From assembly GCF_017355965.1 (NCBI RefSeq), contig NZ_JAFIQW010000001.1, positions 558,001-622,000 of the forward strand: DNA of 64,000 nt, in the 5' to 3' direction. The position numbers and the translations under genes are program-made. Under the pieces are notes generated by a model. That model was not told where the DNA came from and ran no database searches. It saw only the letters and a list, made by a program, of their open reading frames with translations. Each line of letters starts with the position of its first letter. Position 1 is the first letter of the stretch. This stretch comes from Desertivibrio insolitus. GTDB taxonomy: Bacteria; Actinomycetota; Actinomycetes; Actinomycetales; Microbacteriaceae. Shown here piece by piece: positions 44,615-54,651 of the stretch.

Positions 44615-44653
44615 CGCAGCCTGTCGGATGACTCGGGCTGAGCCACCGGCCCC

Positions 44654-44914
44654 CTACGCCCCGACGAGCGTGAACACCCCGGTCGCGAGCGCGAGGATCA
44701 CGAGCGCTCCCCCGAGTGCGGTCGACATCCGGCTGACCGCGCCGCGGGTCTGGCTCAGGGCGAGCTCGATCCCGAACGTGAGCAGCACGCAGGCGGCGAG
44801 CGCGAGCGGCATCCAGTGCAGATACCGGTCGGCCTCGAACGCCGCGACGAGCACGACGCCGACGATCGCGAGGGCCCACACCGGGAGCGCGGAGCGCAGC
44901 AGGGAGGCGGGCAT
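44654..44914 (-). CDS. Small three-helix membrane protein
   Basis: An 86-residue integral membrane protein with hydrophobic segments near residues 8-28, 34-52 and 66-86 and short charged turns ([19 protein letters not shown]). I do not recognise the family. The ATG at 44914 has no strong ribosome site; a weak CAGATT lies 6 nt upstream. It is divergent from glnR. Confidence 0.65.
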   Translation of the reverse strand: MPASLLRSALPVWALAIVGVVLVAAFEADRYLHWMPLALAACVLLTFGIELALSQTRGAVSRMSTALGGALVILALATGVFTLVGA

Positions 44915-45015
44915 GGCTCAAATCTGCCACACGGCGCCGGTGCTTCCGCCCGTGGCGGGCCGGCTTCCCGCGCGCCCTAGACTGTGCGGCAGGCGAATCT
45001 GGAGGAACCTGCCCC

Positions 45016-45708
45016 GTGGCTCAGCTGTTGATCCTGACCTCTTCGGTCAACACTGAGGTGCTGCCGGCGCTCGGGCTTCTCAGCCACAAGGTGCGGCAGA
45101 TCCCCGCGGAACCCGCGCAGCTGGTCAACGCCCCCACCTCCGACGCGATCTTCGTCGACGCCCGCACCGATCTCGCGAGCTCGAAGTCGCTGTGCAAGAT
45201 CCTCCGCACGACCGGCGTCAATGTTCCGCTCATCCTGGTGCTCACCGAGGGCGGCCTCACGGCCGTCAGCGCCGACTGGGGCGTCGACGACGTGCTGCTC
45301 GAGACCGCGGGGCCGGCCGAGGTCGACGCCCGCATCCGTCTTGTCATCGGGCGGCTCGCGCAGGAGCAGTCGGCGTCGAAGATCCAGGCCTCCGGCGTCG
45401 TCATCGACGAGGCCAGCTACTCGGCCAAGGTGCACGGCCGCCCGCTCGACCTCACGTTCAAGGAGTTCGAGCTCCTCCGCTTCTTCGCCACGCACCCCTC
45501 CCGCGTGTTCACCCGCGAGCAGCTGCTGAGCGAGGTGTGGGGCTACGACTACTTCGGCGGCACCCGCACCGTCGACGTGCACGTGCGGCGCCTGCGCGCG
45601 AAGCTCGGCGACCTCGAGTCGCTCATCGGCACGGTGCGCAACGTCGGCTACCGGTTCAACGTCTACGACGACGACGCGGATCGCCTTGCCAGCACGGTCT
45701 CGTCCTGA
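45016..45708 (+). CDS. glnR: Orphan OmpR-type regulator GlnR
   Basis: A 230-residue atypical regulator closely resembling Gln[43 protein letters not shown] (the Asp is kept, but the surrounding acidic pocket of true receivers is missing), [15 protein letters not shown], then w[25 protein letters not shown] and [20 protein letters not shown]. It governs nitrogen assimilation in actinobacteria. mshD starts 22 nt before its stop, the glnR-mshD order seen in mycobacteria. GGAGG precedes the GTG. Confidence 0.9.
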   Translation: MAQLLILTSSVNTEVLPALGLLSHKVRQIPAEPAQLVNAPTSDAIFVDARTDLASSKSLCKILRTTGVNVPLILVLTEGGLTAVSADWGVDDVLLETAGPAEVDARIRLVIGRLAQEQSASKIQASGVVIDEASYSAKVHGRPLDLTFKEFELLRFFATHPSRVFTREQLLSEVWGYDYFGGTRTVDVHVRRLRAKLGDLESLIGTVRNVGYRFNVYDDDADRLASTVSS

Positions 45709-46510
45709 GTTCCTCGACGCGCTGATCCGGCGGGCGCTCGACGAGGACGGCCAGCCGCCGTTCAACGACCAGGCCCTCGTCGAGTTCGACCGCGGCGAGC
45801 GCGAGCTCGTGCACCTCGGCACGGATGCCGCCGCGATCGCCGGCCCCACGGAGTTCGAGCTCGTCGTCGATCCCGCCGCCCGCGGCCGCGGCCTCGGCAC
45901 CCGTCTGCTCGCCGAGGTGCTCTCCCGCTACGAGGGCGAGGTGCTCGCCTGGGCGCACGGCGACCATCCCGCGAGCCGAGCGCTCGCGGCCCGCACGGGC
46001 TTCGAGGCCGTGCGCACCCTGCTGCAACTGAGGGCACCGGTGCCCAACGACGGCCCCGAGCCCGCGGGCCTCCGTGCCTTCGACCCGGCGACGGATGCCT
46101 CGACGCTGCTCACCCTCAACGCCCTCGCCTTCGCGCACCACCCGGAGCAGGGCGCGATGACCCGCGACGACCTCGACGCCCGCATGGCCGAGCCGTGGTT
46201 CGACCGCGACGACCTGCTGCTGCTCGAGCGCGAGGGCTCGGTCGCCGGGTTCTGCTGGCTCAAGGTCGAGGACGGGATCGGCGAGTTCCACGTCGTCGGC
46301 GTGGACCCCGACCACCAGGGCCAGGGCCTCGGCCGCGTGCTCGTCGACGCCGGGTTCGCCCGGCTGCGCGCCCGCGGCATCCGGGTCTCCTCGCTCTACG
46401 TCGAGGCCGACAACGAGCCCGCGCTGCGGCTCTACCGCTCACGCGGCTTCACCGACCACACCATCGACGTGCAGTACCGGCGTTCACTTCCCGTTCAACG
46501 GGGAACATGA
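45686..46510 (+). CDS. mshD: Mycothiol synthase MshD
   Basis: A 274-residue tandem GNAT acetyltransferase that adds acetyl to Cys-GlcN-Ins in the last step of mycothiol synthesis. GNAT motifs are [17 protein letters not shown] (first domain) and [19 protein letters not shown] (second), followed by [20 protein letters not shown]. The TTG start overlaps glnR by 23 nt. The last codons contain the PHO box of ppk. Confidence 0.93.
   Translation: MPARSRPEFLDALIRRALDEDGQPPFNDQALVEFDRGERELVHLGTDAAAIAGPTEFELVVDPAARGRGLGTRLLAEVLSRYEGEVLAWAHGDHPASRALAARTGFEAVRTLLQLRAPVPNDGPEPAGLRAFDPATDASTLLTLNALAFAHHPEQGAMTRDDLDARMAEPWFDRDDLLLLEREGSVAGFCWLKVEDGIGEFHVVGVDPDHQGQGLGRVLVDAGFARLRARGIRVSSLYVEADNEPALRLYRSRGFTDHTIDVQYRRSLPVQRGT
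46482..46503 (+). promoter_or_regulatory. PHO box upstream of ppk
   Basis: Two 11-nt direct units GTTCACTTCCC and GTTCAACGGGG, 59 bp before the ppk ATG and inside the 3' end of mshD. Confidence 0.8.
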
Positions 46511-46562
46511 TCCTCGGGCGGGCCCTTGCCGCACGGGCAGCCCGAAGTGGAAGGATGAGCCG

Positions 46563-48740
46563 ATGGAAAGCGACATCTCCCTCGAAGAGTCGACGGTCGC
46601 CCCGGATTTCTTCGACGACGACTTCGACTCGAACGACAGCGTCGAAGAGGGCACCCTGCCCGGCGGGCGGTACCTCGACCGCGAACTGAGCTGGCTCGCC
46701 TTCAACACCCGCGTGCTCGAGCTCGCGGAGGACCCGCGCCTGCCGTTGCTCGAGCAGGTGAACTTCCTCGCGATCTTCGCCTCGAACCTCGACGAGTTCT
46801 TCATGGTGCGCGTCGCCGGCCTGAAGCGCCGCATCGCGACCGGCCTCGCCGTGCCGACGAACATCGGTCGCGGCCCCGCCGAGGTGCTCGAGGACATCAG
46901 CCGCAAGGCCCACGAACTGCAGGCCCGGCACGCCCGCGCCTTCCACGACCAGGTCAAGCCCGCCCTCGACGACGCCGGCATCCACGTCGAGACGTGGAGC
47001 GACCTCAACGAGGAGGATCGGCAGCGCATGGACGAGGTCTTCTCGCAGAAGATCTTCCCGGTGCTCATGCCCCTCGCGGTCGACCCGGCGCACCCCTTCC
47101 CGTACATCTCGGGGCTCTCGCTCAACCTCTCGGTGCGCGTGCGCAGCTCGAAGACGGGCCGCGTCGAGTTCGCACGCCTCAAGGTGCCGCAGGTCATTCC
47201 GCGCTTCGTGCCGCTGCCGGATGACGGGAGCGGCCGCACCCGCTTCATCCCGCTCGAGGACCTGATCTCCAACCACCTCGAGGAGCTCTTCCCCGGCATG
47301 GAGATCCTCGAGCACCACGAGTTCCGCGTCACCCGCAACGAGGACGTGGAGATCGAGGAGGACGAGACCGAGAACCTCATCCAGGCGCTCGAGAAGGAGC
47401 TCCTGCGCCGCCGGTTCGGGCCGCCCATCCGGCTCGAGATCACCGACGACATGGACGACGTGACGCTGAGCCTGCTGATGCAGGAGCTCGACATCACCGA
47501 GCAGGAGGTCTACCGGCTGCCGGCCCCGCTCGACCTCGGCGGACTGTTCCAGCTGACCAAGCTCGACCGGCCGAACCTGAAGTACAACAAGCACGTGCCG
47601 GTCACCTCGGCGGCGCTGCTGCCGTCGGACCCGACCGAGAAGGCGGACGTCTTCGCGTCGATCCGCAAGGGCGACATCCTCGTCCACCACCCCTACGAGT
47701 CCTTCGCCACGAGCGTGCAGGCCTTCCTCGAGCAGGCGGCCGCCGACCCCGACGTGCTCGCGATCAAGCAGACGCTGTACCGCACGTCCGGCGACAGCCC
47801 CATCGTCGAGGCGCTGATCGACGCTGCGGAGTCGGGCAAGCAGGTGCTCGCCCTCGTCGAGATCAAGGCGCGCTTCGACGAGAGCAACAACATCGTCTGG
47901 GCGCGCAAGCTCGAACAGGCGGGCGTGCACGTCGTCTACGGCCTCGTCGGGCTCAAGACCCACTGCAAGCTCGCGAGCGTCATCCGCCAGGAGAAGGGCG
48001 AGCTGCGCCACTACACGCACATCGGCACGGGCAACTACAACCCCAAGACCAGCCGCCTCTACGAGGACTTCGGCCTGTTCACCGCCGACGACGAGGTAGG
48101 GCGCGACGTCACCCGGCTGTTCAACGAGCTCTCCGGCTACGCCATCGAGAAGAAGTTCAAGCGTCTGCTCGTCGCCCCGCTGCACCTGCGCAAGGGGCTG
48201 CTCAAGCACATCCAGCACGAGACGGAGAACGCCCGGAAGGGGCTGCCCTCCGGCATCCGGATCAAGGTCAACTCGATGGTCGACGAGGCGATCATCGACG
48301 GCCTCTACCGTGCGAGCCAGGCCGGCGTGCCGGTCGACATCTGGGTGCGCGGTATCTGCGCGCTGAAGCCGGGCGAGCCGGGCCTCAGCGAGACCATCCG
48401 CGTGCGCTCGATCCTCGGCCGCTACCTCGAGCACTCGCGCATCTTCTCGTTCCACAACAACGGCGAGACCCGCACCTACATCGGCAGCGCCGACATGATG
48501 CACCGCAACCTCGACCGCCGGGTCGAGGCCCTCGTGCGCCTGAGCGACCGCAACCACATCGCCGAGCTCGGGCGGCTCTTCGACCTGGCCATGGCCGACA
48601 CGACCTCGTCGTGGCACCTCCGCGCCGACGGCACGTGGACCCGCCACTCGCTCAGCGAGAAGGAGGTGCCGCTCAACGACCTGCAGAACGTCGTGATGCG
48701 CCGCGTCTCGCAGCGCAGGAGGGGCGGATCGCTCCGGTGA
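46563..48740 (+). CDS. ppk: Polyphosphate kinase Ppk1
   Basis: A 725-residue kinase that reversibly builds polyphosphate from ATP. The [15 protein letters not shown] start of the N domain, [14 protein letters not shown], the first phospholipase-D-like half [16 protein letters not shown] and catalytic His in [19 protein letters not shown] near residue 483 are visible. It sits in a Pho-controlled block (PHO box upstream, RegX3/PhoU and Pst nearby). The next gene starts within its stop (GTGA). Confidence 0.96.
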   Translation: MESDISLEESTVAPDFFDDDFDSNDSVEEGTLPGGRYLDRELSWLAFNTRVLELAEDPRLPLLEQVNFLAIFASNLDEFFMVRVAGLKRRIATGLAVPTNIGRGPAEVLEDISRKAHELQARHARAFHDQVKPALDDAGIHVETWSDLNEEDRQRMDEVFSQKIFPVLMPLAVDPAHPFPYISGLSLNLSVRVRSSKTGRVEFARLKVPQVIPRFVPLPDDGSGRTRFIPLEDLISNHLEELFPGMEILEHHEFRVTRNEDVEIEEDETENLIQALEKELLRRRFGPPIRLEITDDMDDVTLSLLMQELDITEQEVYRLPAPLDLGGLFQLTKLDRPNLKYNKHVPVTSAALLPSDPTEKADVFASIRKGDILVHHPYESFATSVQAFLEQAAADPDVLAIKQTLYRTSGDSPIVEALIDAAESGKQVLALVEIKARFDESNNIVWARKLEQAGVHVVYGLVGLKTHCKLASVIRQEKGELRHYTHIGTGNYNPKTSRLYEDFGLFTADDEVGRDVTRLFNELSGYAIEKKFKRLLVAPLHLRKGLLKHIQHETENARKGLPSGIRIKVNSMVDEAIIDGLYRASQAGVPVDIWVRGICALKPGEPGLSETIRVRSILGRYLEHSRIFSFHNNGETRTYIGSADMMHRNLDRRVEALVRLSDRNHIAELGRLFDLAMADTTSSWHLRADGTWTRHSLSEKEVPLNDLQNVVMRRVSQRRRGGSLR

Positions 48741-49681
48741 GCTCCCTCCCGCCCGTCCAGGCGGCCGGAGCCCTCTGCTGGAGGGTCGTCGACGGTCGCG
48801 TGCGCGTGCTCGTCGTGCACCGGGCGACCCACGGTGACGTGTCGCTGCCCAAGGGCAAGCTCGACCGCGGGGAGATGCTGCCGACGGCCGCCGCCCGAGA
48901 GGTGCGCGAGGAGACGGGCATCGCGGCGGCGCTGGGCGCCCCGCTCGGCACCGTGCGGTACACGCTGCCCGGCGGGCGCGGCAAGGTGGTGCACTACTGG
49001 TCGGCGGAGGTCACCGACGAGCAGGTCGCGAAGGCGAAGTTCAAGCCGAACCACGAGATCGAGGCACTCGAGTGGCTGTCGGTGCGCGCCGCCGTGAAGA
49101 AGGTGACGTACACGCACGACGCCGAGCTGCTCGAACTCTTCGCCTCCCGGCTCGAGGCGGGCATCGCCCGCACGTTCCCCCTCGTGCTGCTCCGGCACGG
49201 CAAGGCCACCCCCCGCGGCGACTGGCGCGGCACGGATGCCTCGCGGCCCCTCCTCCCCCGCGGCCGCGAGCAGGCGCGCGCCGTCGCGCCCGCGATCGCG
49301 GCGTGGGCCCCCCGCAAGCTCGTCTCGAGTCCGGCGGCGCGCTGCGTCGAGACCGTCGCCCCGCTCGCGAAACTGCTGCGCCGTGGCATCAGCGAGGTGC
49401 CCGACATCAGCCAGGACGCGTGGGAGGACGGCACCGCCGACGTCGCGGCAGTGATCGACCGTCGGCTGGCGAAGGGGAAGGGCGCCGTGCTGTGCAGCCA
49501 CGGCCCCGTGCTGCCGGAGCTCGTGCGCGAACTCGCGCAGCGGACGGGCGAACCGTTGACGGCGGAGCTGCGACGCGCTGCCGCGCTCGCGCCCGGGGAG
49601 TTCACGGTCGTGCACGTGCCCAAAGAACGAGCATCGTCCGGAATCGTCGCGACCGAAACCCATACTCCGGCCGTCGTCTGA
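48737..49681 (+). CDS. mutT1: NUDIX hydrolase fused to a histidine phosphatase (MutT1-like)
   Basis: A 314-residue two-domain protein: N-terminal NUDIX box ([11 protein letters not shown]...REVREETGI, residues 35-60) and C-terminal SixA-like phosphatase ([14 protein letters not shown], near 150; [11 protein letters not shown], near 258). MutT1 in mycobacteria hydrolyses oxidised 8-oxo-(d)GTP and its products and can act on diadenosine polyphosphates. The start overlaps ppk (GTGA), a conserved actinobacterial pairing. Confidence 0.9.
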   Translation: MSSLPPVQAAGALCWRVVDGRVRVLVVHRATHGDVSLPKGKLDRGEMLPTAAAREVREETGIAAALGAPLGTVRYTLPGGRGKVVHYWSAEVTDEQVAKAKFKPNHEIEALEWLSVRAAVKKVTYTHDAELLELFASRLEAGIARTFPLVLLRHGKATPRGDWRGTDASRPLLPRGREQARAVAPAIAAWAPRKLVSSPAARCVETVAPLAKLLRRGISEVPDISQDAWEDGTADVAAVIDRRLAKGKGAVLCSHGPVLPELVRELAQRTGEPLTAELRRAAALAPGEFTVVHVPKERASSGIVATETHTPAVV

Positions 49682-49684
49682 GCT

Positions 49685-49717
49685 GTTCGCGGCCTGTTCA
49701 CCTTCCGTTCACCGGGA
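49685..49717 (+). promoter_or_regulatory. PHO box upstream of pstS
   Basis: Three direct 11-nt units, GTTCGCGGCCT, GTTCACCTTCC and GTTCACCGGGA, about 92 bp before the pstS start. The best PHO box in the window. Confidence 0.88.
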
Positions 49718-49809
49718 GCGACCAATCTCGACGTCTGCCGGTCGTACGGTCGCCTGCGGGTCGAGCACCAGACCCGAACCTCTGTAATCAAGATCCCGAA
49801 GGGATGACT

Positions 49810-50913
49810 GTGAACTTCAAGCGTTACGGCGCCGTTGCGGCCATGGCCGTTGCCGGCACGATGCTTCTGACCTCCTGCGCCGCGAACGAGGGCACCTCCG
49901 CCGCCGGTTCGAGCGACGCCCCCGCGAGCGACCTCGCCGGCGACATCAGCGCCTCGGGCGCCTCGTCGCAGCAGGCCGCTCAGGAGGCCTGGGTCGCCGA
50001 GTTCCAGGGTGCGAACCCGGACGTCACCATCAACTACGACCCGACCGGTTCCGGCACGGGTCGCGAGAACTTCATCGCCGGCTCCAGCGCCTTCATCGGC
50101 TCGGACCGCGCGTACAAGACGGACGAGATCGCCGAGGCGACCTTCGGCGCCTGCGCTCCCGACTCGGGCATCGTCGAGCTCCCGCTCTACATCTCCCCGA
50201 TCGCCGTGATCTTCAACCTCGAGGGCATCGACACCCTGAACCTCGACGCCGCCACGATCGCGAACATCTTCAACGGCACGATCACCAACTGGAACGACCC
50301 GGCGATCGCCGCCTCGAACGAGGGCGTCGAGCTCCCCGACCTCGCGATCTCGCCGGTCCACCGCCAGGACGACTCGGGCACCACCGAGAACTTCACCGCG
50401 TACCTCAACGAGGCCGCGCCCGAGGCGTGGACCAACGAGCCCGACGGCGTCTGGCCGCTCGAGGGCGGCGAGGCCGCTCAGGGCACCTCCGGTGTCGTCG
50501 ACGCCGTCAAGGGCGGCCAGGGCACCATCGGCTACGCCGACGCGTCGCGCGCCGGTGACCTCGGCACCGTCGCGGTGCAGGTCGCCGACGGCTCGTTCGT
50601 CGAGTTCTCGCCGGAGGCCGCGGCCGCCGTCGTCGACGCGTCGGGCTACGAGGAGGGCCGCACCGAGGGTGACCTCGCGATCGCCCTCGACCGTGCCGGC
50701 GCCGAGGCGGGCACCTACCCCGTCGTGCTCGTCTCCTACCTGATCGCCTGCGAGCAGTACGAGGACGCGAACACCGCCGAGGTCGTCAAGGCGTACCTCA
50801 GCTACATCGCCAGCGAGGAGGGCCAGCAGGCCGCCGCGGACAACGCCGGGTCGGCCCCGATCTCCGACACGCTCCGCACCGACGTCGAGGCCGCTCTCGA
50901 GCTGATCTCCTAA
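49810..50913 (+). CDS. pstS: Phosphate ABC transporter substrate-binding protein PstS
   Basis: A 367-residue lipoprotein (signal peptide, lipobox LLTSCA near residue 23) with the phosphate-binding cradle in ISASGASSQQAAQEAW, DPTGSGTGRENF and HRQDDSGTTENF. The GTG at 49810 is favoured because AAGGG sits 6 nt before it; the ATG two codons upstream would abut the ribosome site. A strong hairpin after the gene may keep its mRNA more abundant than pstCAB. Confidence 0.94.
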   Translation: MNFKRYGAVAAMAVAGTMLLTSCAANEGTSAAGSSDAPASDLAGDISASGASSQQAAQEAWVAEFQGANPDVTINYDPTGSGTGRENFIAGSSAFIGSDRAYKTDEIAEATFGACAPDSGIVELPLYISPIAVIFNLEGIDTLNLDAATIANIFNGTITNWNDPAIAASNEGVELPDLAISPVHRQDDSGTTENFTAYLNEAAPEAWTNEPDGVWPLEGGEAAQGTSGVVDAVKGGQGTIGYADASRAGDLGTVAVQVADGSFVEFSPEAAAAVVDASGYEEGRTEGDLAIALDRAGAEAGTYPVVLVSYLIACEQYEDANTAEVVKAYLSYIASEEGQQAAADNAGSAPISDTLRTDVEAALELIS

Positions 50914-50930
50914 GCACCACCTCCGACTGT

Positions 50931-50971
50931 CCCGGTCCGGGAACGACGACTAGATTCGTACCCGGACCGGG
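50931..50971 (+). other. Intercistronic hairpin between pstS and pstC
   Basis: Perfect 11-bp stem CCCGGTCCGGG/CCCGGACCGGG with a 19-nt loop, no U-run. It may stabilise or partly terminate the pstS message. Confidence 0.7.
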
Positions 50972-51056
50972 GCAGGCTGAGCAGGGATTCGGACGTCCGT
51001 CCGCGCCTCCGCTGAGCCTCGTCCCAGCAACACCTCTGAGGGAGCGACCCGACCGA

Positions 51057-52004
51057 ATGACCGCGACCACCGGCACCCAGCGAATGCGCGCGAAGCAGCG
51101 CCCAGGCGACCGCATCTTCTCGAGCACGGCCGTCGGCGCCGGCGTCATCATCCTGCTGACCCTCGCCGCGGTGACGATCTTCCTCATCGTGGAGTCGATC
51201 CCCGCCTTCACGACGAACCCCGAGGAGAACCCGATCCTCGAGGGGCAGAGCTTCCTCTCCTACGTCGCGCCGCTGATCTTCGGCACGCTGTACTCGTCGC
51301 TGATCGCGCTCGTGCTCGCGACGCCGCTCGCGATCGGCATCGCGCTGTTCATCTCCCACTACGCGCCGCGCAAGCTCGCGCAGGGCCTCGGCTACATCAT
51401 CGATCTGCTCGCCGCCGTGCCCTCGGTCGTCTTCGGCCTCTGGGGCGGCCTCGTGCTCGCCCCGCTCGTGCAACCCCTCTACGTCTGGCTGAACGAGAAC
51501 CTCGGCTGGATCCCCCTCTTCGCCGGTCAGGTCTCCGCGACCGGCCGCACGCTCGCGACGGCGTCGATCGTGCTCGCCGTCATGGTGCTGCCGATCATGA
51601 CCGCGATCTGCCGCGAGGTCTTCCTCCAGGCGCCGCGCCTGCACGAGGAGGCGGCTCTCGCCCTCGGCGCCACGCGCTGGGAGATGATCAAGATGGCCGT
51701 GCTCCCCTACGCCCGCGGCGGCATCGTGTCGGGCATGATGCTCGGTCTCGGTCGCGCGCTCGGCGAGACCATGGCCGTCACCATGGTGCTCTCCGCCTCC
51801 GGCGGCGTCGGCTTCGCGATCCTCACCGCGAGCAACCCCTCGACCATCCCGGCGAACATCGCCCTCTCGTTCCCCGAGGCCTACGGCGAGGGCATCTCCG
51901 TGCTCATCGCGACCGGTCTCGTGCTGTTCGTGGTCACCTTCGCGGTGAACGCGTTCGCCCGCTACATCGTCAGCCGCCGCAAGGACTTCTCGGGAGCCAA
52001 CTGA
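51057..52004 (+). CDS. pstC: Phosphate ABC transporter permease PstC
   Basis: A 315-residue permease with six membrane helices and the EAA-like loop EEAALALGATRWEMIKMAVLPYA that contacts PstB. Starts after the pstS hairpin. Its stop overlaps the pstA start as TGATG. Confidence 0.95.
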   Translation: MTATTGTQRMRAKQRPGDRIFSSTAVGAGVIILLTLAAVTIFLIVESIPAFTTNPEENPILEGQSFLSYVAPLIFGTLYSSLIALVLATPLAIGIALFISHYAPRKLAQGLGYIIDLLAAVPSVVFGLWGGLVLAPLVQPLYVWLNENLGWIPLFAGQVSATGRTLATASIVLAVMVLPIMTAICREVFLQAPRLHEEAALALGATRWEMIKMAVLPYARGGIVSGMMLGLGRALGETMAVTMVLSASGGVGFAILTASNPSTIPANIALSFPEAYGEGISVLIATGLVLFVVTFAVNAFARYIVSRRKDFSGAN

Positions 52005-53077
52005 TGTCCGTCGCCGCCACTCCCGTCGAGAACGCCCTCACCTCGGGCCGTCTCCCCAAGCTCGCCCCCTGGGGCATCCTCGTCGCCTCCTGGGTCGCCG
52101 CGGCGGTCGTCTTCGGGCTGCTCGCCGCCGCCGGGTCGACCGACTTCTCCCTCGTCGCCGCGATCTTCTGGGGCACGCTGCTCTACGTCGCCGCGATCTT
52201 CGTCGTCTCGCTCCTCATCGAGGGCGACCGCAAGGCCCGCGACCGCTTCGTCACCGCCCTCGTGGTGCTCGCGTTCGTCGTCGCGCTGCTCCCGCTGATC
52301 TCCCTCGTGTCGACCGTGCTCGCCAATGGGCTCGCGCGCTTCGACCTGCAGTACTTCACCTACTCCATGCGCAACGTGGTCGGCGCGGGCGGTGGCGCGA
52401 GCCACGCCATCACGGGCACGCTGCTCATGACGATCGCCGCGACGGTCATCTCGGTGCCGATCGGCCTCATGACCTCGATCTACCTCGTCGAGTACGGCCG
52501 GGGTCACCTCGCCCGGGCGATCACATTCCTCGTCGACGTCATGACGGGTATCCCCTCGATCGTCGCCGGCCTCTTCGCCTACGCCGTCTTCGAGCTGGTC
52601 TTCGGACCGGGCATCCGCCTCGGCATCGGCGGCGCGATCGCGCTCTCCGTGCTCATGATCCCGGTCGTGGTCCGCTCCAGCGAGGAGCTGCTGCGCCTGG
52701 TGCCGAACGAGCTCCGCGAGGCCTCGTACGCGCTCGGCGTGCCGAAGTGGGCGACGATCGTGAAGGTCGTGCTGCCGACATCCGTCGCCGGCCTCACCAC
52801 CGGTGTGATGCTCGCCATCGCCCGCGTCATCGGTGAGACCGCCCCGCTGCTGATCATCGCCGGATTCACGCAGAGCCTGAACACGAACCTGTTCGACGGA
52901 AGAATGCAGTCGCTTCCGGTGTTCGTATATCAGAGCTACGCGAACCCGGGCACCGACGCTCAGGCCTACATCGACCGGGCCTGGGCCGGAGCTCTCACCC
53001 TGATCCTGATCGTGATGATCCTCAACCTCGTGGCCCGGCTCGTCGCGCGGTTCTTCGCCCCCAAGCTCGGCCGCTAA
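52004..53077 (+). CDS. pstA: Phosphate ABC transporter permease PstA
   Basis: A 357-residue permease. An N-terminal pair of extra helices precedes the standard six-helix domain with the coupling loop [23 protein letters not shown]. The ATG overlaps the pstC stop, indicating coupled translation. It pairs with PstC to form the phosphate channel. Confidence 0.95.
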   Translation: MSVAATPVENALTSGRLPKLAPWGILVASWVAAAVVFGLLAAAGSTDFSLVAAIFWGTLLYVAAIFVVSLLIEGDRKARDRFVTALVVLAFVVALLPLISLVSTVLANGLARFDLQYFTYSMRNVVGAGGGASHAITGTLLMTIAATVISVPIGLMTSIYLVEYGRGHLARAITFLVDVMTGIPSIVAGLFAYAVFELVFGPGIRLGIGGAIALSVLMIPVVVRSSEELLRLVPNELREASYALGVPKWATIVKVVLPTSVAGLTTGVMLAIARVIGETAPLLIIAGFTQSLNTNLFDGRMQSLPVFVYQSYANPGTDAQAYIDRAWAGALTLILIVMILNLVARLVARFFAPKLGR

Positions 53078-53091
53078 GGAGAAAGAGCACC

Positions 53092-53871
53092 TTGTCCAAG
53101 CGCATCGAAGTCAACGACCTCAACGTCTACTACGGCAAGTTCAAGGCCGTCGAGGGCGTCTCGCTCACCATCGAGCCCCGCACCGTCACCGCCTTCATCG
53201 GCCCCTCGGGTTGCGGCAAGTCGACGTTCCTCCGCACCCTCAACCGCATGCACGAGGTCATCCCCGGCGCGACGGTCGAGGGCGAGGTGCTGATCGACGG
53301 CAACAACCTCTACGGCCAGGGTGTCGACCCGGTGCTCGTGCGCCGTCAGGTCGGCATGGTGTTCCAGCGCCCCAACCCGTTCCCCACGATGTCGATCCGC
53401 GACAACGTGCTCGCCGGCGTCAAGCTCAACAACCGGCGGATGTCGAAGAGCGACCAGGACGAGCTCGTCGAGAAGTCCCTCAAGGGCGCGAACCTCTGGA
53501 ACGAGGTGAAGGACCGCCTGAACCTGCCCGGCTCCGGCCTCTCGGGTGGTCAGCAGCAGCGTCTGTGCATCGCGCGCGCGATCGCGGTCTCGCCCGACGT
53601 CATCCTGATGGACGAGCCCTGCTCCGCCCTCGACCCGATCTCGACCCTCGCGATCGAGGACCTCATCGAGGAGATGAAGCAGGACTACACGATCGTCATC
53701 GTCACCCACAACATGCAGCAGGCGAGCCGCGTCAGCGACCGTACGGCGTTCTTCAACATCGCCGGCACCGGCAAGCCGGGCAAGCTCATCGAGTACGACG
53801 ACACCCACACGATCTTCTCGAACCCGTCCGTGCAGGCGACCGAGGACTACGTCTCGGGCCGCTTCGGATAA
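53092..53871 (+). CDS. pstB: Phosphate ABC transporter ATPase PstB
   Basis: A 259-residue ATPase: Walker [10 protein letters not shown] (residue 37), Q-loop [14 protein letters not shown], signature [15 protein letters not shown], Walker [17 protein letters not shown], switch His in [12 protein letters not shown] start with AAGGAG upstream, 14 bp after pstA. It powers PstSCAB. Confidence 0.96.
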   Translation: MSKRIEVNDLNVYYGKFKAVEGVSLTIEPRTVTAFIGPSGCGKSTFLRTLNRMHEVIPGATVEGEVLIDGNNLYGQGVDPVLVRRQVGMVFQRPNPFPTMSIRDNVLAGVKLNNRRMSKSDQDELVEKSLKGANLWNEVKDRLNLPGSGLSGGQQQRLCIARAIAVSPDVILMDEPCSALDPISTLAIEDLIEEMKQDYTIVIVTHNMQQASRVSDRTAFFNIAGTGKPGKLIEYDDTHTIFSNPSVQATEDYVSGRFG

Positions 53872-53880
53872 TCGGATGCC

Positions 53881-53918
53881 ACGAAGGGGGCTGGACCGCA
53901 CGGTCCGGCCCCCTTCGT
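53881..53918. terminator. Bidirectional terminator after pstB
   Basis: 18-bp stem (one mismatch) starting ACGAAGGGGGCTGGACCG, 2-nt gap. Nearly the same hairpin occurs at 55684-55718 on the other side of the tetR/reductase pair. Confidence 0.88.
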
Positions 53919-53921
53919 CGT

Positions 53922-54569
53922 TCAGCCCGCGTCGCGGCGCGCACGCTCCAGCCCGTCGAGGATGAGGTCGAGCCCCCAGCCGAACTCGTCGCCGTAGTCG
54001 TAGCCCGGCTGCATGACGTGCTCCGACGCCATCGCGGCGAGGTTCGGGAAGCGGTCGACGGGGAACTGCGCGAGCATCGCCTGCGCGACCTCGGCCACGT
54101 CGTCGCCGTCGAACGGCAACGCCTTCTCGGTCAGCACGAAGCCGTAGACGTACCCGTCGAGCACGGAGTACGCGTGCGCCGCCTGCGTGAGCGAAAAGCC
54201 GTTCGCCCGCAGGCAGGCGAGCAGGGCCTCGTGATGCGCGAGGTTCGCCGCGCCGGGCATCGCGCGCGACTCCATGAGCGGGATCGCCCAGCGGTGCCGC
54301 AGCAGCACCTCCCGCGTCGCGAGGTAGCGGGGCCGCAACTCGTCGCGCCAACCGCCGGCCGGGTCCGGCAGCGGGATCTCGGCGTAGACGGCGTCGACCA
54401 TCGCGTCGAGGAGGTCCTCCTTGTTGCGCACGTGGTTGTAGAGCGACATCGCCTCCACGCCGAGCGACTCCCCCAGCTTGCGCATGCTGAGAGCCTCGGC
54501 TCCCGTCGCGTCCGCGAGCCCGATGGCCGCCTCCACCACGCGCTGCCGTGTCAGTGCCGCTCGAGCCAC
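53922..54569 (-). CDS. TetR/AcrR family regulator (TetR_C type)
   Basis: A 215-residue repressor with helix-turn-helix [52 protein letters not shown] and a helical ligand domain rich in His/Tyr ([30 protein letters not shown]) of the TetR_C subgroup. It is divergent from a zinc-free reductase, with two identical 13-bp palindromes between them as the presumed operator. Confidence 0.93.
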   Translation of the reverse strand: MARAALTRQRVVEAAIGLADATGAEALSMRKLGESLGVEAMSLYNHVRNKEDLLDAMVDAVYAEIPLPDPAGGWRDELRPRYLATREVLLRHRWAIPLMESRAMPGAANLAHHEALLACLRANGFSLTQAAHAYSVLDGYVYGFVLTEKALPFDGDDVAEVAQAMLAQFPVDRFPNLAAMASEHVMQPGYDYGDEFGWGLDLILDGLERARRDAG

Positions 54570-54595
54570 CGCGCCTCCTATCGCCGATTGACAAC

Positions 54596-54627
54596 CTTAC
54601 GGCGTAAGTACAGACTTACGGCGTAAG
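54596..54627. promoter_or_regulatory. TetR operator: two CTTACGGCGTAAG palindromes
   Basis: Identical 13-mers CTTACGGCGTAAG at 54596-54608 and 54615-54627 overlap the putative -10 region of the reductase promoter (TTGACA 54588, CAGACT 54611, 17-bp spacer). A bound repressor would block RNA polymerase. Confidence 0.85.
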
Positions 54628-54651
54628 CAATAGCCCGAGAAGGAGCCGACC

